A stretch of 64,000 nucleotides of DNA. Origin: Agromyces cavernae (GTDB lineage Bacteria; Actinomycetota; Actinomycetes; Actinomycetales; Microbacteriaceae). The position numbers were made by a program, and so were the translations under genes. The stretch covers positions 1,054,001-1,118,000 of the forward strand of contig NZ_JAJNMP010000002.1 of the NCBI RefSeq assembly GCF_021044935.1, written 5' to 3'. Under the pieces are notes generated by a model. The model searched no databases and had not been told where the DNA came from. It was given only the letters and a program-made list of their open reading frames with translations. Positions 1 to 8,198 of the stretch are shown in pieces. Within the stretch, counting starts at the first letter, position 1, and each line of letters starts with the position of its first letter.

Positions 1-373
1 GATGCCCCGCACCGGACTTCGACCATTCGTGCATGCAGCGCAGCGCATGGAGTCGCCGTCCGACGGTCTCGGCACTCGGTGACAGGCGCTCGTGCGGCAG
101 GGTCTCCCACGCGGGGAACTCGAGGATCTCGGCGTCGGCCGGCAGGTACGGTGCGAGCGAGGCGCGCAGGGATTCGCCCTCACGGCTCGTCGCGGTGATC
201 GCGAGCATCGCCGGCGGAAGCCCGGCCTCGACGCGGCGGGCGAGCAGCCCGGCGAGCAGCGGCGCATCGAGGCCGGCCGGTGCCGAGAAGTCGGTGCTGC
301 GCAGGGCCTCGCGGAGTGCGACATCGATCGTGGAGGCGCGCGAGAGCGCCGTGAGCAAGCCCTGGAGGTTCAC
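1..373 (-). CDS. mfd: Transcription-repair coupling factor Mfd, N-terminal part (runs off the window)
   Basis: Mfd is an ATP-dependent translocase that removes stalled RNA polymerase and recruits UvrA to lesions. Only about 124 N-terminal residues are present. The translation begins VNLQGLLTALSRA and includes LEFPAWETLPHERLSP followed by ETVGRR, the highly conserved stretch of the UvrB-like N-terminal domain of actinobacterial Mfd. The GTG start is chosen because no in-frame ATG lies upstream before the REP pair and the N-terminal sequence matches the usual family start. The gene is divergent from the RNase H gene. Family assignment is secure; the exact start is less so. Confidence 0.9.
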   Translation of the reverse strand, partial: MNLQGLLTALSRASTIDVALREALRSTDFSAPAGLDAPLLAGLLARRVEAGLPPAMLAITATSREGESLRASLAPYLPADAEILEFPAWETLPHERLSPSAETVGRRLHALRCMHEWSKSGAGH

Positions 374-410
374 CCGACGAGTCTACGCGCGGCCTCCGAC
401 GCCACATCGC

Positions 411-498
411 GGGTTGAGGAGCGCCGAAGGCGCGTCTCGAATCCGTGTCGCACGTGCGGGTGGGTTTCGAGACGCTCGCTCCGCTCGCTCCTCAATCG
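411..498. repeat. Inverted pair of REP-type palindromes
   Basis: Two copies of the same palindromic unit lie head to head. The first runs GGGTTGAGGAGC, then GCCGAAGGCGC, then TCTCGAATCC (about 411-444). The second runs GGTTTCGAGACGC, TCGCTCCGCTCG, CTCCTCAATC (about 463-498). The outer blocks are reverse complements of each other, while the hairpin cores differ. This is the architecture of a BIME-like REP pair; two more copies sit at about 25044-25080 and 25743-25783. It occupies the gap between mfd and the RNase H gene. Confidence 0.8.
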
Positions 499-560
499 GC
501 TCAGAGTCAGGGCCTGCCGATACGATTGGCGCCGCACGACTATGCCAGGAGGCACCATCC

Positions 561-1247
561 ATGATCATCGCCGCCGCCGACGGTTCGGCCCTCGGAAACC
601 CCGGCCCCGCCGGCTGGGCTTGGTACGTCGACGACGACTGCTGGGACGCCGGCGGGTGGAAGCACGCCACCAACAACCAGGGCGAGCTCAAGGCCGTGCT
701 CGAACTGTTCCGCGCGACCGAGCACCTCGACGACGACCTGCTCGTGCTGTGCGACAGCCAGTACGTGATCAACGCGGTGACCAAGTGGATGCCGGGGTGG
801 AAGCGCAAGGGCTGGCGCAAGGCCGACGGTAAGCCCGTCATGAACCTCGAACTGCTGCAGGAGCTCGACGCGGCCCTCGCGAGCCGTCGTTACCGGTTCG
901 AGTGGGTCAAGGGGCACATCGGGCATCCGCTCAACGAGGCCGCCGACGAGCGGGCACGCGCCGTCGCCGAGGCGTTCCAGCGCGGCGCCGCAGTCCCGTC
1001 GGGTCCGGGGTGGACGCGCAACGGCGGGACCGAGCGGGCGACCCGAGACACGCGCGATGTCGACGAGATCATCGACGACGCACTCGACGACGCGGGTCCC
1101 GACGACGCGCTCTTCGCGCTCGACGACCTGTCCGCGGCGTGGCACACGCTGACCGTCGAGCTCTCGACCGAAGAGCACGACCGACTCGTGCAGCGGGCCC
1201 GCGCCGAGGGGCTCTCGCCCGAGGACTACCTGCGCGGCCTGATCTGA
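561..1247 (+). CDS. rnhA: Ribonuclease HI with C-terminal extension
   Basis: RNase HI cleaves the RNA strand of RNA/DNA hybrids. All catalytic residues of the family are visible in the first 145 residues: D7 in ADGSALGNPG, E42 in NNQGELKAV, D65 in LCDSQYVINAV, H119 in VKGHIGHPLNEAADERA and D129. Residues 145-228 are an acidic linker and then a segment LSTEEHDRLVQRARAEGLS that looks like a short helix-turn-helix or ribbon-helix-helix type tail, not part of classical RNase HI (about 155 residues). The ATG is preceded by AGGAGG eight bases upstream, which fixes the start against a much longer open frame to the left. Confidence 0.9.
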   Translation: MIIAAADGSALGNPGPAGWAWYVDDDCWDAGGWKHATNNQGELKAVLELFRATEHLDDDLLVLCDSQYVINAVTKWMPGWKRKGWRKADGKPVMNLELLQELDAALASRRYRFEWVKGHIGHPLNEAADERARAVAEAFQRGAAVPSGPGWTRNGGTERATRDTRDVDEIIDDALDDAGPDDALFALDDLSAAWHTLTVELSTEEHDRLVQRARAEGLSPEDYLRGLI

Positions 1248-1265
1248 GCTGCCGGGGCGAGCCGC

Positions 1266-1898
1266 TCAGGCCGGCGAGTGGAACCGCTGCTGCGCGGCCA
1301 CGATGCCCTCGCTCGCGACGGCCTCGACGGCGTCCGCGGCATCCGACAGCAGATTCGGCAGGGCGGCGCGCTCGGTCGACGAGAAGTCCTTGAGCACGAA
1401 GTCCGCCGCGTCCTGACGGCCCGGCGGGCGGCCGATGCCGACCCGCACCCGGGTGAACGCCCCGCCGTCGGTCGCCTTCGAGACGTCGCGGATGCCGTTG
1501 TGCCCGCCATGGCCGCCAGCCTGCTTCAGGCGCACCGTGTCGAACGGGATGTCGAGCTCGTCGTGGATGACGATGAGCCGTTCGACGGGAACCGAATAGA
1601 ACTTGACGAGCGCGGCGACGGGCCCACCCGACGTGTTCATGTAGCTGTTGGGCTTCGCGATCACGAGTTTGGGGCCACCAGGCCGCAGGAACCCCTCGGC
1701 GACCCGCGACGGAGTCTTGTGGCTCTTGAAGGTCGCGCCGATGCGCGAGGCGAGCTCGTCGGCGACCATCTGGCCGACGTTGTGCCGATTGCCCGCGTAC
1801 TGCGCACCGGGGTTGCCGAGCCCGACCACGAGCCAGGTGTTGTCGGCCACGGCCTCATCTTTCTGCTGGCGGGGGCGGAGGAAGTCGAAGAGCCCCAT
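1266..1898 (-). CDS. pth: Peptidyl-tRNA hydrolase
   Basis: Releases peptides from peptidyl-tRNA that has dropped off the ribosome. The 210-residue protein has VVGLGNPGAQYAGNRHNVG with the catalytic histidine at about H39, NSYMN at about 85-89 and the conserved acid in IHDELDIP at about D113, then the glycine-rich GGHGGHNGIRD. It begins MGLFDFLRP; an ATG two codons upstream is also possible. It lies downstream of rplY on the same strand, separated by a strong hairpin. This pairing is the classical actinobacterial arrangement. Confidence 0.97.
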   Translation of the reverse strand: MGLFDFLRPRQQKDEAVADNTWLVVGLGNPGAQYAGNRHNVGQMVADELASRIGATFKSHKTPSRVAEGFLRPGGPKLVIAKPNSYMNTSGGPVAALVKFYSVPVERLIVIHDELDIPFDTVRLKQAGGHGGHNGIRDVSKATDGGAFTRVRVGIGRPPGRQDAADFVLKDFSSTERAALPNLLSDAADAVEAVASEGIVAAQQRFHSPA

Positions 1899-1961
1899 GG
1901 TCATCCGTTCTGTGGGCGCCGCGCCGCGGCGCGGCGGCGGGCAGCGGTCGGCGAGCGACGC

Positions 1962-2019
1962 GAGAGGGCCTGCGGCCCGCACTCCGAGCGTACCCGGGTG
2001 CGGCGCCGCAGGCCCTCTC
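1962..2019 (-). terminator. Strong intrinsic hairpin between rplY and pth
   Basis: GAGAGGGCCTGCGGC at 1962-1976 is the exact reverse complement of 2005-2019. The pairing continues inward (CCGCAC with GTGCGG) with a single bulged base, giving a stem of about 21 base pairs and a loop of about 15 bases. There is no clear U-tract. Its position just after the rplY stop codon suggests a terminator or attenuator that lowers read-through into pth. Confidence 0.75.
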
Positions 2020-2026
2020 GGCGGAC

Positions 2027-2671
2027 CTACTCCGCCGACTCGGCAGCGGCCTCTTCGGCGGCCTCGCCCTCGGCGGCCTCGCCCTCGACGGCCTCCTCCT
2101 CGGCGGCCTCGGCCTCTTCGCCCAGGTCGACCTTCTGCGGCACGTGCACGTTCACCACGAGCGTCTCGGGGTCGTTGATGAGGGTCGCGCCCTTCGGCAG
2201 CTCGACCGCACCGGCCAGGATCTGCGTGCCCTCTTCGAGGCCCTCGACCGACACGACGACGTTCTCGGGGATGTGGGTCGCCTCGACCTCGAGCAGCAGG
2301 GTGTGCGCGTCGAGGTCGGCGATCGTGCCGGCGAACGGCTCGCCCTCGACGTGCACGGGAACCTCGACCTGGACCTTCTCGCCCTTCTTGACGACGATGA
2401 GGTCGAGGTGCTCGATGATCTGGCGCACCGGGTCCTTCTGCACGTCCTTGACGAGGGCGAGCTGGCTCTTGCCGTCGATCTGCAGGTCGAGCAGTGCGTT
2501 CGCCTTGCGGATGAGCAGGCCGACCTGGTGCGCGGGCAGCGCGACGTGCTTGGGGTCGGTGCCGTGGCCGTAGAGCACGGCGGGGATCTGGCCGGTGGCG
2601 CGGAGCTTGCGCGCGGCACCCTTGCCGAACGACTCGCGCGCGGCGGCCTCGACCTTGTTGTCTTCGTCCAT
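2027..2671 (-). CDS. rplY: 50S ribosomal protein L25/general stress protein Ctc
   Basis: Binds 5S rRNA in the large ribosomal subunit. The 214-residue protein is the long Ctc form: an N-terminal L25 domain (ARESFGKGAARKLRATGQIPAVLYG, then DLQIDGKSQLALVKDVQKDPV) followed by the TL5-type C-terminal domain (VPVHVEGEPFAG, LLLEVEATHIPENVVVSVEGL). The last 30 residues are low-complexity Glu/Ala, common in actinobacterial L25. The ATG has AGGAG seven bases upstream. It is the first gene of the rplY-pth unit. Confidence 0.97.
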   Translation of the reverse strand: MDEDNKVEAAARESFGKGAARKLRATGQIPAVLYGHGTDPKHVALPAHQVGLLIRKANALLDLQIDGKSQLALVKDVQKDPVRQIIEHLDLIVVKKGEKVQVEVPVHVEGEPFAGTIADLDAHTLLLEVEATHIPENVVVSVEGLEEGTQILAGAVELPKGATLINDPETLVVNVHVPQKVDLGEEAEAAEEEAVEGEAAEGEAAEEAAAESAE

Positions 2672-2918
2672 GGTGGTTCTCCTTGCGGGCTCGCGGCCCA
2701 GATCGTGTGTCTGTTGTTTCGACTCGAACGTGCGCACGCCGGTGCGCGAAACGTGAGGAAAAGCCGTGAAGCCTGCTTCCGCCGCGTCGATCACGGATGC
2801 CGCTGCCGGGCGAACCCGAGCCGGCGGCATCCCTCGCCGAAGTCCAATGGACGAGTCTACATCGCTTTGGACGGGAGTGCTGCCGCCACGACCCCGACGC
2901 CGGTGGCGCGCCGGGTCG

Positions 2919-3452
2919 TCACGCGGACCGTCGCCCGGTGAGTCGCGACACCGCGTCGTCGAGGATCTCGGCCACGGGCCGGTCGATGTCGACGACGATG
3001 CCCGGCTCATCGGAGTCGAGCGCCTCGAGCGTGGCGAGCTGCGAGTCGAGCAGGCTCGTGGGCATGAAGTGGCCGGTTCGCCCCTCGGTCCGGGCGGCGA
3101 GCACGTCGCGTGTTCCGTGGAGGTGCACGAAACGGGTCTCGGGAGCCTTCGCGAGGATGATGTCGCGGTACACGCGCCTCAGCGCCGAACAGGCGACCAC
3201 GAGACCGGCTCCCGTCCGCCCCGCCTCCGCGAGCGTCGCTCCCACGGTCTCGAGCCACGGCCGGCGGTCGTCGTCGTCGAGGGGAACGCCCGACGCCATC
3301 TTCTCGATGTTCGCGAGCGGGTGCAGGTCGTCGGCATCGGTGAACGGCACGCCGAGGTCGCGCGCCAACAGGGCGCCGATCGTGGATTTTCCCGCGCCCG
3401 AGACGCCCATCACGACGACGACGGGCGCCTCGGGCTGCGACGAATCGGTCAC
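2919..3452 (-). CDS. gntK: Gluconokinase
   Basis: Phosphorylates D-gluconate to 6-phosphogluconate in the cytoplasm. The 177-residue protein has the P-loop GVSGAGKST with K22, then [28 protein letters not shown] and [13 protein letters not shown], which are the diagnostic blocks of GntK-type kinases, and [16 protein letters not shown] near the end. The GTG start overlaps the manD stop codon as GTGA, so it is translationally coupled as the last gene of the uidA operon. Its product would feed Gnd, encoded further along. A KDG kinase role is unlikely from sequence because those enzymes belong to the PfkB family. Confidence 0.93.
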   Translation of the reverse strand: MTDSSQPEAPVVVVMGVSGAGKSTIGALLARDLGVPFTDADDLHPLANIEKMASGVPLDDDDRRPWLETVGATLAEAGRTGAGLVVACSALRRVYRDIILAKAPETRFVHLHGTRDVLAARTEGRTGHFMPTSLLDSQLATLEALDSDEPGIVVDIDRPVAEILDDAVSRLTGRRSA

Positions 3453-4687
3453 CAGTCGTGCACCGTGCCATCGGCGAGGCGGTTGTACGGCAGGTACGCC
3501 TGCTCGTAGGGGTACTTGCCCGCCTCGTCCTGGTTGAGTTCGACGCCGAGCCCGGGCTCGTCGCCGGGGTGGAGCATGCCGTTCTCCCAGGTGTAGGACT
3601 GCTCGAACACCTGGTCGGTCCTCTTCCCGTGCTTCATGTACTCCTGGATCCCGAAGTTGTGGATCGAGAGACCGAGGTGCATGGCTGCCGCCATGCCCAC
3701 CGGGGAGATGTCGGTCGGTCCGTGCATGCCCGACTTGATCTGGTACTGGGCAGCGTACTCGAGCGTCTTCTTCAGAGGCGAGATGCCGCCCATGTGCGTG
3801 ACCGCGCCGCGCACGTAGTCGATGAGCTGGTCGCGGATGAGGTCCTTGAAGTCCCACACGGTGTTGAAGATCTCGCCGATCGCGAGCGGGGTCGTCGTGT
3901 GCTGGCGCACGAGGCGCAGCGCCTCCTGGTTCTCGGCCGGGGTGCAGTCCTCGAGCCAGAACAGGTCGTACGGCTCGAGCGACTTGCCGAGCTTGGCCGC
4001 CTGGATGGGCGTCATGCGGTGGTGCCCGTCGTGCAGCAGCGGCAGGTCGGGCCCGAACTCGTTGCGCACGGCCTCGAAGACTCCGGGCAGGTGCTTCAGG
4101 TATGCACGCGTGTCCCAGTCCTCCTCGGTCGGCTTCGCGCCGCGGCGGGCAGGCTCGTGGTCGTAGCGGACGTCGGCGTCCGTCGTGTCCATGGACTGCG
4201 AGGCGATGCCGTAGATGGCCTTCAGGCCCGGCACTCCGGTCTGCACGCGGATGGAGCGATATCCCTCTTCGAGGTGCGATCGGATCGAGTCGAAGATCTC
4301 GGGCATCTCCTTGCCCGAGGCGTGGCCGTAGGCCATCAGCCCCGTGCGGCTGGCGCCGCCCAGAAGCTGGTACACCGGCATCCCGGCCGCCTTGCCCTTG
4401 ATGTCCCACAGCGCCATGTCGACGGACGCGATCGAAGCCATCGTGACCGGTCCGCGACGCCAGTACGCGCTGCGGTAGAGGAACTGCCAGGTGTCTTCGA
4501 TGCGGCTCGCGTCGCTGCCGATCAGGAGCGGCGCCACGTGGTCCTTGAGGTAGCTCACGACGGCGAGCTCACGACCGTTGAGGGTCGCGTCGCCGAGGCC
4601 GGTGAGCCCGTCCTCGGTCGTCAGCTTCAGCGTCACGAAGTTGCGGTCGGGGCTCGTGACGATGACCTCGGCCTTGGCGATCTTCAT
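3449..4687 (-). CDS. manD: D-mannonate dehydratase, enolase superfamily (ManD type)
   Basis: Dehydrates D-mannonate to 2-keto-3-deoxygluconate. The 412-residue protein belongs to the ManD subgroup of the mandelate racemase/enolase superfamily. Metal ligands are visible as D in [12 protein letters not shown] in [11 protein letters not shown] and E in [11 protein letters not shown], followed by [12 protein letters not shown] and the C-terminal [15 protein letters not shown]. It replaces the unrelated UxuA dehydratase normally found with uxaC and uxuB. Some family members are poor catalysts (RspA-like), but the hexuronate context supports the dehydratase role. It starts four bases after the transporter stop codon. 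Confidence 0.93.
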   Translation of the reverse strand: MKIAKAEVIVTSPDRNFVTLKLTTEDGLTGLGDATLNGRELAVVSYLKDHVAPLLIGSDASRIEDTWQFLYRSAYWRRGPVTMASIASVDMALWDIKGKAAGMPVYQLLGGASRTGLMAYGHASGKEMPEIFDSIRSHLEEGYRSIRVQTGVPGLKAIYGIASQSMDTTDADVRYDHEPARRGAKPTEEDWDTRAYLKHLPGVFEAVRNEFGPDLPLLHDGHHRMTPIQAAKLGKSLEPYDLFWLEDCTPAENQEALRLVRQHTTTPLAIGEIFNTVWDFKDLIRDQLIDYVRGAVTHMGGISPLKKTLEYAAQYQIKSGMHGPTDISPVGMAAAMHLGLSIHNFGIQEYMKHGKRTDQVFEQSYTWENGMLHPGDEPGLGVELNQDEAGKYPYEQAYLPYNRLADGTVHDW

Positions 4688-4690
4688 GGG

Positions 4691-6217
4691 TCAGGACTCC
4701 TTGGTGTCGGTGGTGTCGGTGGTGTCGATTGCGTCTGGGTCGTCGGGCGACGGCGTCTCGTCGGGCGCGATGCCGTCGAGGTCGGACGTATGGCGGCCCG
4801 CGGCGAACGCAGCGGTCGACAGGCCCGGCTCGATGACGGGCCCGCTGCGACGGCGCTCCTCGATCTCGGCGACGATCTCCCGGTGGCGGGTGTCGGTGAG
4901 CGGGTAGAAGAACATGAGGAGGACGGCGAGCCCGGCGGCCGCGGCCGGCAGCAGGCCCGCAGCGGCGCGGATGCCCCACTCGGCCTCGACCGACTGCGCC
5001 TCGGCCCCGGCGACGTAGCCGCCGATCGCGAGGGCATACGCGGCGAGGGCTCCGCCGACGGCCTGGCCGGTCTTGCGCGTGAACGAGAAGAGGGCGTAGA
5101 TGATGCCCTCGGCGCGCACGCCGGTCTTCCACTCGCCGTACTCGACGGTGTCGGCCTCGAGCGCCCAGACGAGCATGTTGACGAGGACGAGGCCGACGTA
5201 GCAGAGCACGAGGCCCGCGAAGGCGAGCCACACGGCGCTCGGCGGCGAGAGGAACACGATGAGTCCACCGACCACCATCGTCATGCCGCCGCCGATGTAG
5301 CCGGTGCGCTTGCCGAACCGGCGCACGATCGACGGCACGACGGCCGCCAAGCCGAACGTGAGCACGATCTGGATGATCGAGAGCACCGCGTACAACGGCA
5401 GCGCGTGCAGGACGTCGCGCAGGTAGTACAGCTGCACGGTGCTGAGCGCGAGCATGCCCGTGAGGAACACGAACGAGCTGAGGCACAGCAGCAGCAGCGG
5501 GGTGTTGCTCTTCAGGATCGCGAAGCTCTGCTTCATCGACACCTTTGCCACGTCGCGCTTCACCGTCTCTTTCGCGGTGAAGAACGTGAAGAGGTAGAGC
5601 GCCGTGCCGACGACCACGAACCCGAGGGTCATGGACGTGAAGAGGGTCTGCAGGTCGCGGTCGGGCGTGATCAGGGGGGCGACGAAGATGCCGAGGCCGG
5701 CACCCACGACCATGGCGCCGATGGTACGGGCGCTGGCGAGCTTGGCGCGCTCGCTCGAGTTGCGGGTCATCGCACCGGCGAGCGAGCCGTAGGGGATGTT
5801 GACGAGGCTGTACGCCAGTCCGAGCGCCGCGTACGTGAGGTACGCGTACAGCAGCATGCCCGTCTCGCCGATCTGCGGCACCGAGAACGTCGCGACGCTG
5901 AGCAGGAGCAGCGGCACCGACCCGAAGAGGATGAAGGGCCGGAACTTGCCGAGGCGCTTGCTGTAGGTGCGGTCGACGACGCGACCGGCGAACACGTCGG
6001 CGAATGCGTCGAAGACGCGCACGACGAGGAGCAGCGTGCCGGCCGCGGCAGCCGAGATCCCCGCGACGTCGGTGTAGTAGATGAGCAGGAACATCGTGGC
6101 TGTGGTGAAGGCGAGGTTGTTCGCCGCGTCGCCTGCGCCGTATCCGACGACGCTCAGCTTGCCGAGCTTCTTCTCGGTGCCGACGCCGTTCTCGCGCATC
6201 GTGGTGCTTTCTGACAT
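4691..6217 (-). CDS. GPH-family (MFS) sugar/glucuronide:cation symporter
   Basis: A 508-residue membrane protein of the glycoside-pentoside-hexuronide family with about twelve hydrophobic segments. It begins YGAGDAANNLAFTTATMFLLIYYTDVAG and has the family block DAFADVFAGRVVDRTYSKRLGKFRPF, the cytoplasmic loop after helix 2. It sits directly between uidA and manD, so import of glucuronides or free hexuronates is the likely task, as for UidB. The C-terminal 60 residues are hydrophilic and end in repeated Asp-Thr units (DTTDTTDT) encoded by a short tandem repeat. Confidence 0.92.
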   Translation of the reverse strand: MSESTTMRENGVGTEKKLGKLSVVGYGAGDAANNLAFTTATMFLLIYYTDVAGISAAAAGTLLLVVRVFDAFADVFAGRVVDRTYSKRLGKFRPFILFGSVPLLLLSVATFSVPQIGETGMLLYAYLTYAALGLAYSLVNIPYGSLAGAMTRNSSERAKLASARTIGAMVVGAGLGIFVAPLITPDRDLQTLFTSMTLGFVVVGTALYLFTFFTAKETVKRDVAKVSMKQSFAILKSNTPLLLLCLSSFVFLTGMLALSTVQLYYLRDVLHALPLYAVLSIIQIVLTFGLAAVVPSIVRRFGKRTGYIGGGMTMVVGGLIVFLSPPSAVWLAFAGLVLCYVGLVLVNMLVWALEADTVEYGEWKTGVRAEGIIYALFSFTRKTGQAVGGALAAYALAIGGYVAGAEAQSVEAEWGIRAAAGLLPAAAAGLAVLLMFFYPLTDTRHREIVAEIEERRRSGPVIEPGLSTAAFAAGRHTSDLDGIAPDETPSPDDPDAIDTTDTTDTKES

Positions 6218-6251
6218 GGTTCGGGCTCCCTCACCCTGTGCCGGCCGGCGG

Positions 6252-8024
6252 CTACTTCCTCAGTCCGGTCCAGCGGGCGCGCAGCGTGTGTGCGGCAGCC
6301 TTCGGCTTGCGGTCGCGGGTGAACACGCCCTTCTTGTTGCCGTCGACGCGGGCGAACCCGTTCTTGGTCTGGAAGTCGGCGAAGTTCCACACCTGCTCGC
6401 CGATCATCGCCTCGACGCGGTCGTGCACCCGGTGGTACATGTCGAGGAAGTTCGTCTGGTATTCCTCGGTGAACGGGGTGTCGTAGATCGAGTGGTAGCC
6501 GGCGACCGTGTCGGCGCCGTACTCGGTCATGATGAGCGGGCGGGCGAACTTCTGCTGCCAGCCGAGGAGCTCGGCCTCGAGCTTCTGCTCGGCGGCCGCG
6601 AGGTCGCCCGAGTCGACGTACCAGCCGTAGTAGCGGTTCAGGCAGATGACGTCGAACAGGTCGGCGATGAGGTCGGCCTCGTGGTTCGAGAACATGACGT
6701 TCACGAAGGTCACCGGGCGCGTCGGGTCGAGCTCGCGGGTGAGGTTCACCAGCGGCTCGAAGTACTCGCGCGCGCCGGGCTCGTTCGACGCCGGCTCGTT
6801 GGTGATCGACCACATGACCACGCTCGGGTGGTTCTTGTCGCGGTCGACGAGTTCGCGGATCGCCTGGGCATGCGTGGCCTGCGTGCCGTCGTTGATGCTC
6901 TCGGGGGCGAATGTCGGCTTCGTCTGGCCGCCGAAGATGCCGCCGCCCATCGCGAGGTTGAGCCCGACGGCGCCGACCTCGTCGATGACGACGATGCCGT
7001 GGCGGTCGGCGAACTCCATGACCTCTTCGGCGTAGGGGTAGTGCGACGTGCGGAACGAGTTCGCCCCGATCCAGTCCATGAGCTGGAAGTCGTGCACGAG
7101 GTAGGCGTTGTCGTGGCCCTTGCCGCGGACGGCGCTGTCTTCGTGCTTGCCGAACCCGGTGAAGTATAAGGGCTCGCCGTTGATCAGGAACTGCATGCCG
7201 CGGACCTCGACGGTTCGCACGCCGACCGGCAGCGAGTACTCGTCGACGACCTCGCCGCCCGCGATGGCCTGTGCCGTCAGCGCGTAGAGGTAGGCCGCAC
7301 CGGGCTGCCAGAGCTTCACGTCGTCGATGCGCACGACCCCGGCGATTCCCTCGGCCGAGCCCACGACGGCGCCCTGGGCGTCTCGCACGGTGACCCGCAC
7401 CGCGTCGGCGCCGGTGGTCTCGATGTCGAAGCCGATGACGCCGGTCGCGCCGTCGACGTCGGTCGTGACCGTGAGGTCGGTCACTCGTACGACCGGTGCG
7501 CTGTAGAGCCATACCGAGCGGGCGAGGCCCGCGTAATTGTAGAAGTCGTGCAGGTAGTCCTGCTTGCGGCCGCCTCCGTCGGTGACGGTGATGCTGCCCG
7601 GCGGGATCGTGGTGTTCGTGAGCTCGTTGTTGACGCCGACCGTGAGGCGGAACTCCGCACCTGCGGCCACGAGCTCGGTGATGTCGGCCTCGAACGGGGT
7701 GTAGCCGCCCACGTGCTCGGCGACCTTGATGTCGTCCACGTAGACGACGCCCTCGTGGGTCGCCGCATCGAGGCGCACGAACACGCGCTCGCCCGCCCAG
7801 CCGCGCGGCACGCGCACCGTGCGCTGGTACCAGACCCAGCCGACGTGGTCGCGGATCGCCGCGTCGGCGAAGAGGTCGTTGTAGCTCGCGGGAACGGCGG
7901 CCTCGAGCGTGGTGTCGAGCGGAGCCTGCCACAGCGTGTGCGGCGTGCCGGGGTCGACGGCGAATTTCCAGAGTCCGTCGAGGTTGACGAGCTCACGAGT
8001 CGGGCTGGTCTGCGGCTTCAGCAT
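6252..8024 (-). CDS. uidA: Beta-glucuronidase (glycoside hydrolase family 2)
   Basis: Hydrolyses beta-D-glucuronides to glucuronic acid and an aglycone. The 590-residue protein has the GH2 sandwich, immunoglobulin-like and TIM-barrel domains. The acid/base is E410 in WSITNEPAS and the nucleophile is E501 in LIMTEYGADT. The Asn-x-Lys motif that recognises the glucuronate carboxylate is present as N563 and K565 in DGNKKGVFTRDRKPK, which separates true glucuronidases from galactosidases. AAAGG lies just before the ATG. No signal peptide, so it acts inside the cell on imported glucuronides. First gene of the uidA-transporter-manD-gntK operon. Confidence 0.97.
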   Translation of the reverse strand: MLKPQTSPTRELVNLDGLWKFAVDPGTPHTLWQAPLDTTLEAAVPASYNDLFADAAIRDHVGWVWYQRTVRVPRGWAGERVFVRLDAATHEGVVYVDDIKVAEHVGGYTPFEADITELVAAGAEFRLTVGVNNELTNTTIPPGSITVTDGGGRKQDYLHDFYNYAGLARSVWLYSAPVVRVTDLTVTTDVDGATGVIGFDIETTGADAVRVTVRDAQGAVVGSAEGIAGVVRIDDVKLWQPGAAYLYALTAQAIAGGEVVDEYSLPVGVRTVEVRGMQFLINGEPLYFTGFGKHEDSAVRGKGHDNAYLVHDFQLMDWIGANSFRTSHYPYAEEVMEFADRHGIVVIDEVGAVGLNLAMGGGIFGGQTKPTFAPESINDGTQATHAQAIRELVDRDKNHPSVVMWSITNEPASNEPGAREYFEPLVNLTRELDPTRPVTFVNVMFSNHEADLIADLFDVICLNRYYGWYVDSGDLAAAEQKLEAELLGWQQKFARPLIMTEYGADTVAGYHSIYDTPFTEEYQTNFLDMYHRVHDRVEAMIGEQVWNFADFQTKNGFARVDGNKKGVFTRDRKPKAAAHTLRARWTGLRK

Positions 8025-8137
8025 GATGGCCTTTCTGTCGCGCCGTTGCGAAAATGTCGCCTCACTGCGCTCTGCACTGTCGATCGACGGATGCTCCGGG
8101 GACCGGGTATGACACCAGTGAACCATGTTCCGGCCGA

Positions 8138-8157
8138 TTTGGCAACCGATTGCCAAA
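8138..8157. promoter_or_regulatory. LacI-type operator in front of uidA
   Basis: TTTGGCAACCGATTGCCAAA is a 20-base palindrome with one mismatched pair and the central CG typical of LacI-family sites. It lies about 115 bases upstream of the uidA start, between uxuB and uidA, and matches three other sites in this block. Confidence 0.85.
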
Positions 8158-8198
8158 AGTGGGCGGGAAGCGCCTCAGGCCAGGATCTCTGGACGGCG

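Noticed and set aside
33..560. Long open frame in phase with the RNase HI gene
   Set aside because: It runs through antisense mfd sequence and the REP pair; AGGAGG directly before the ATG at 561 marks the true start.
3458..6214. Very long plus-strand open frame (about 900 codons)
   Set aside because: It is the antisense of manD and the transporter, both strongly supported, and its translation is rich in R, H, V and D as expected for a GC-rich shadow frame. The same applies to about 24788-27562.
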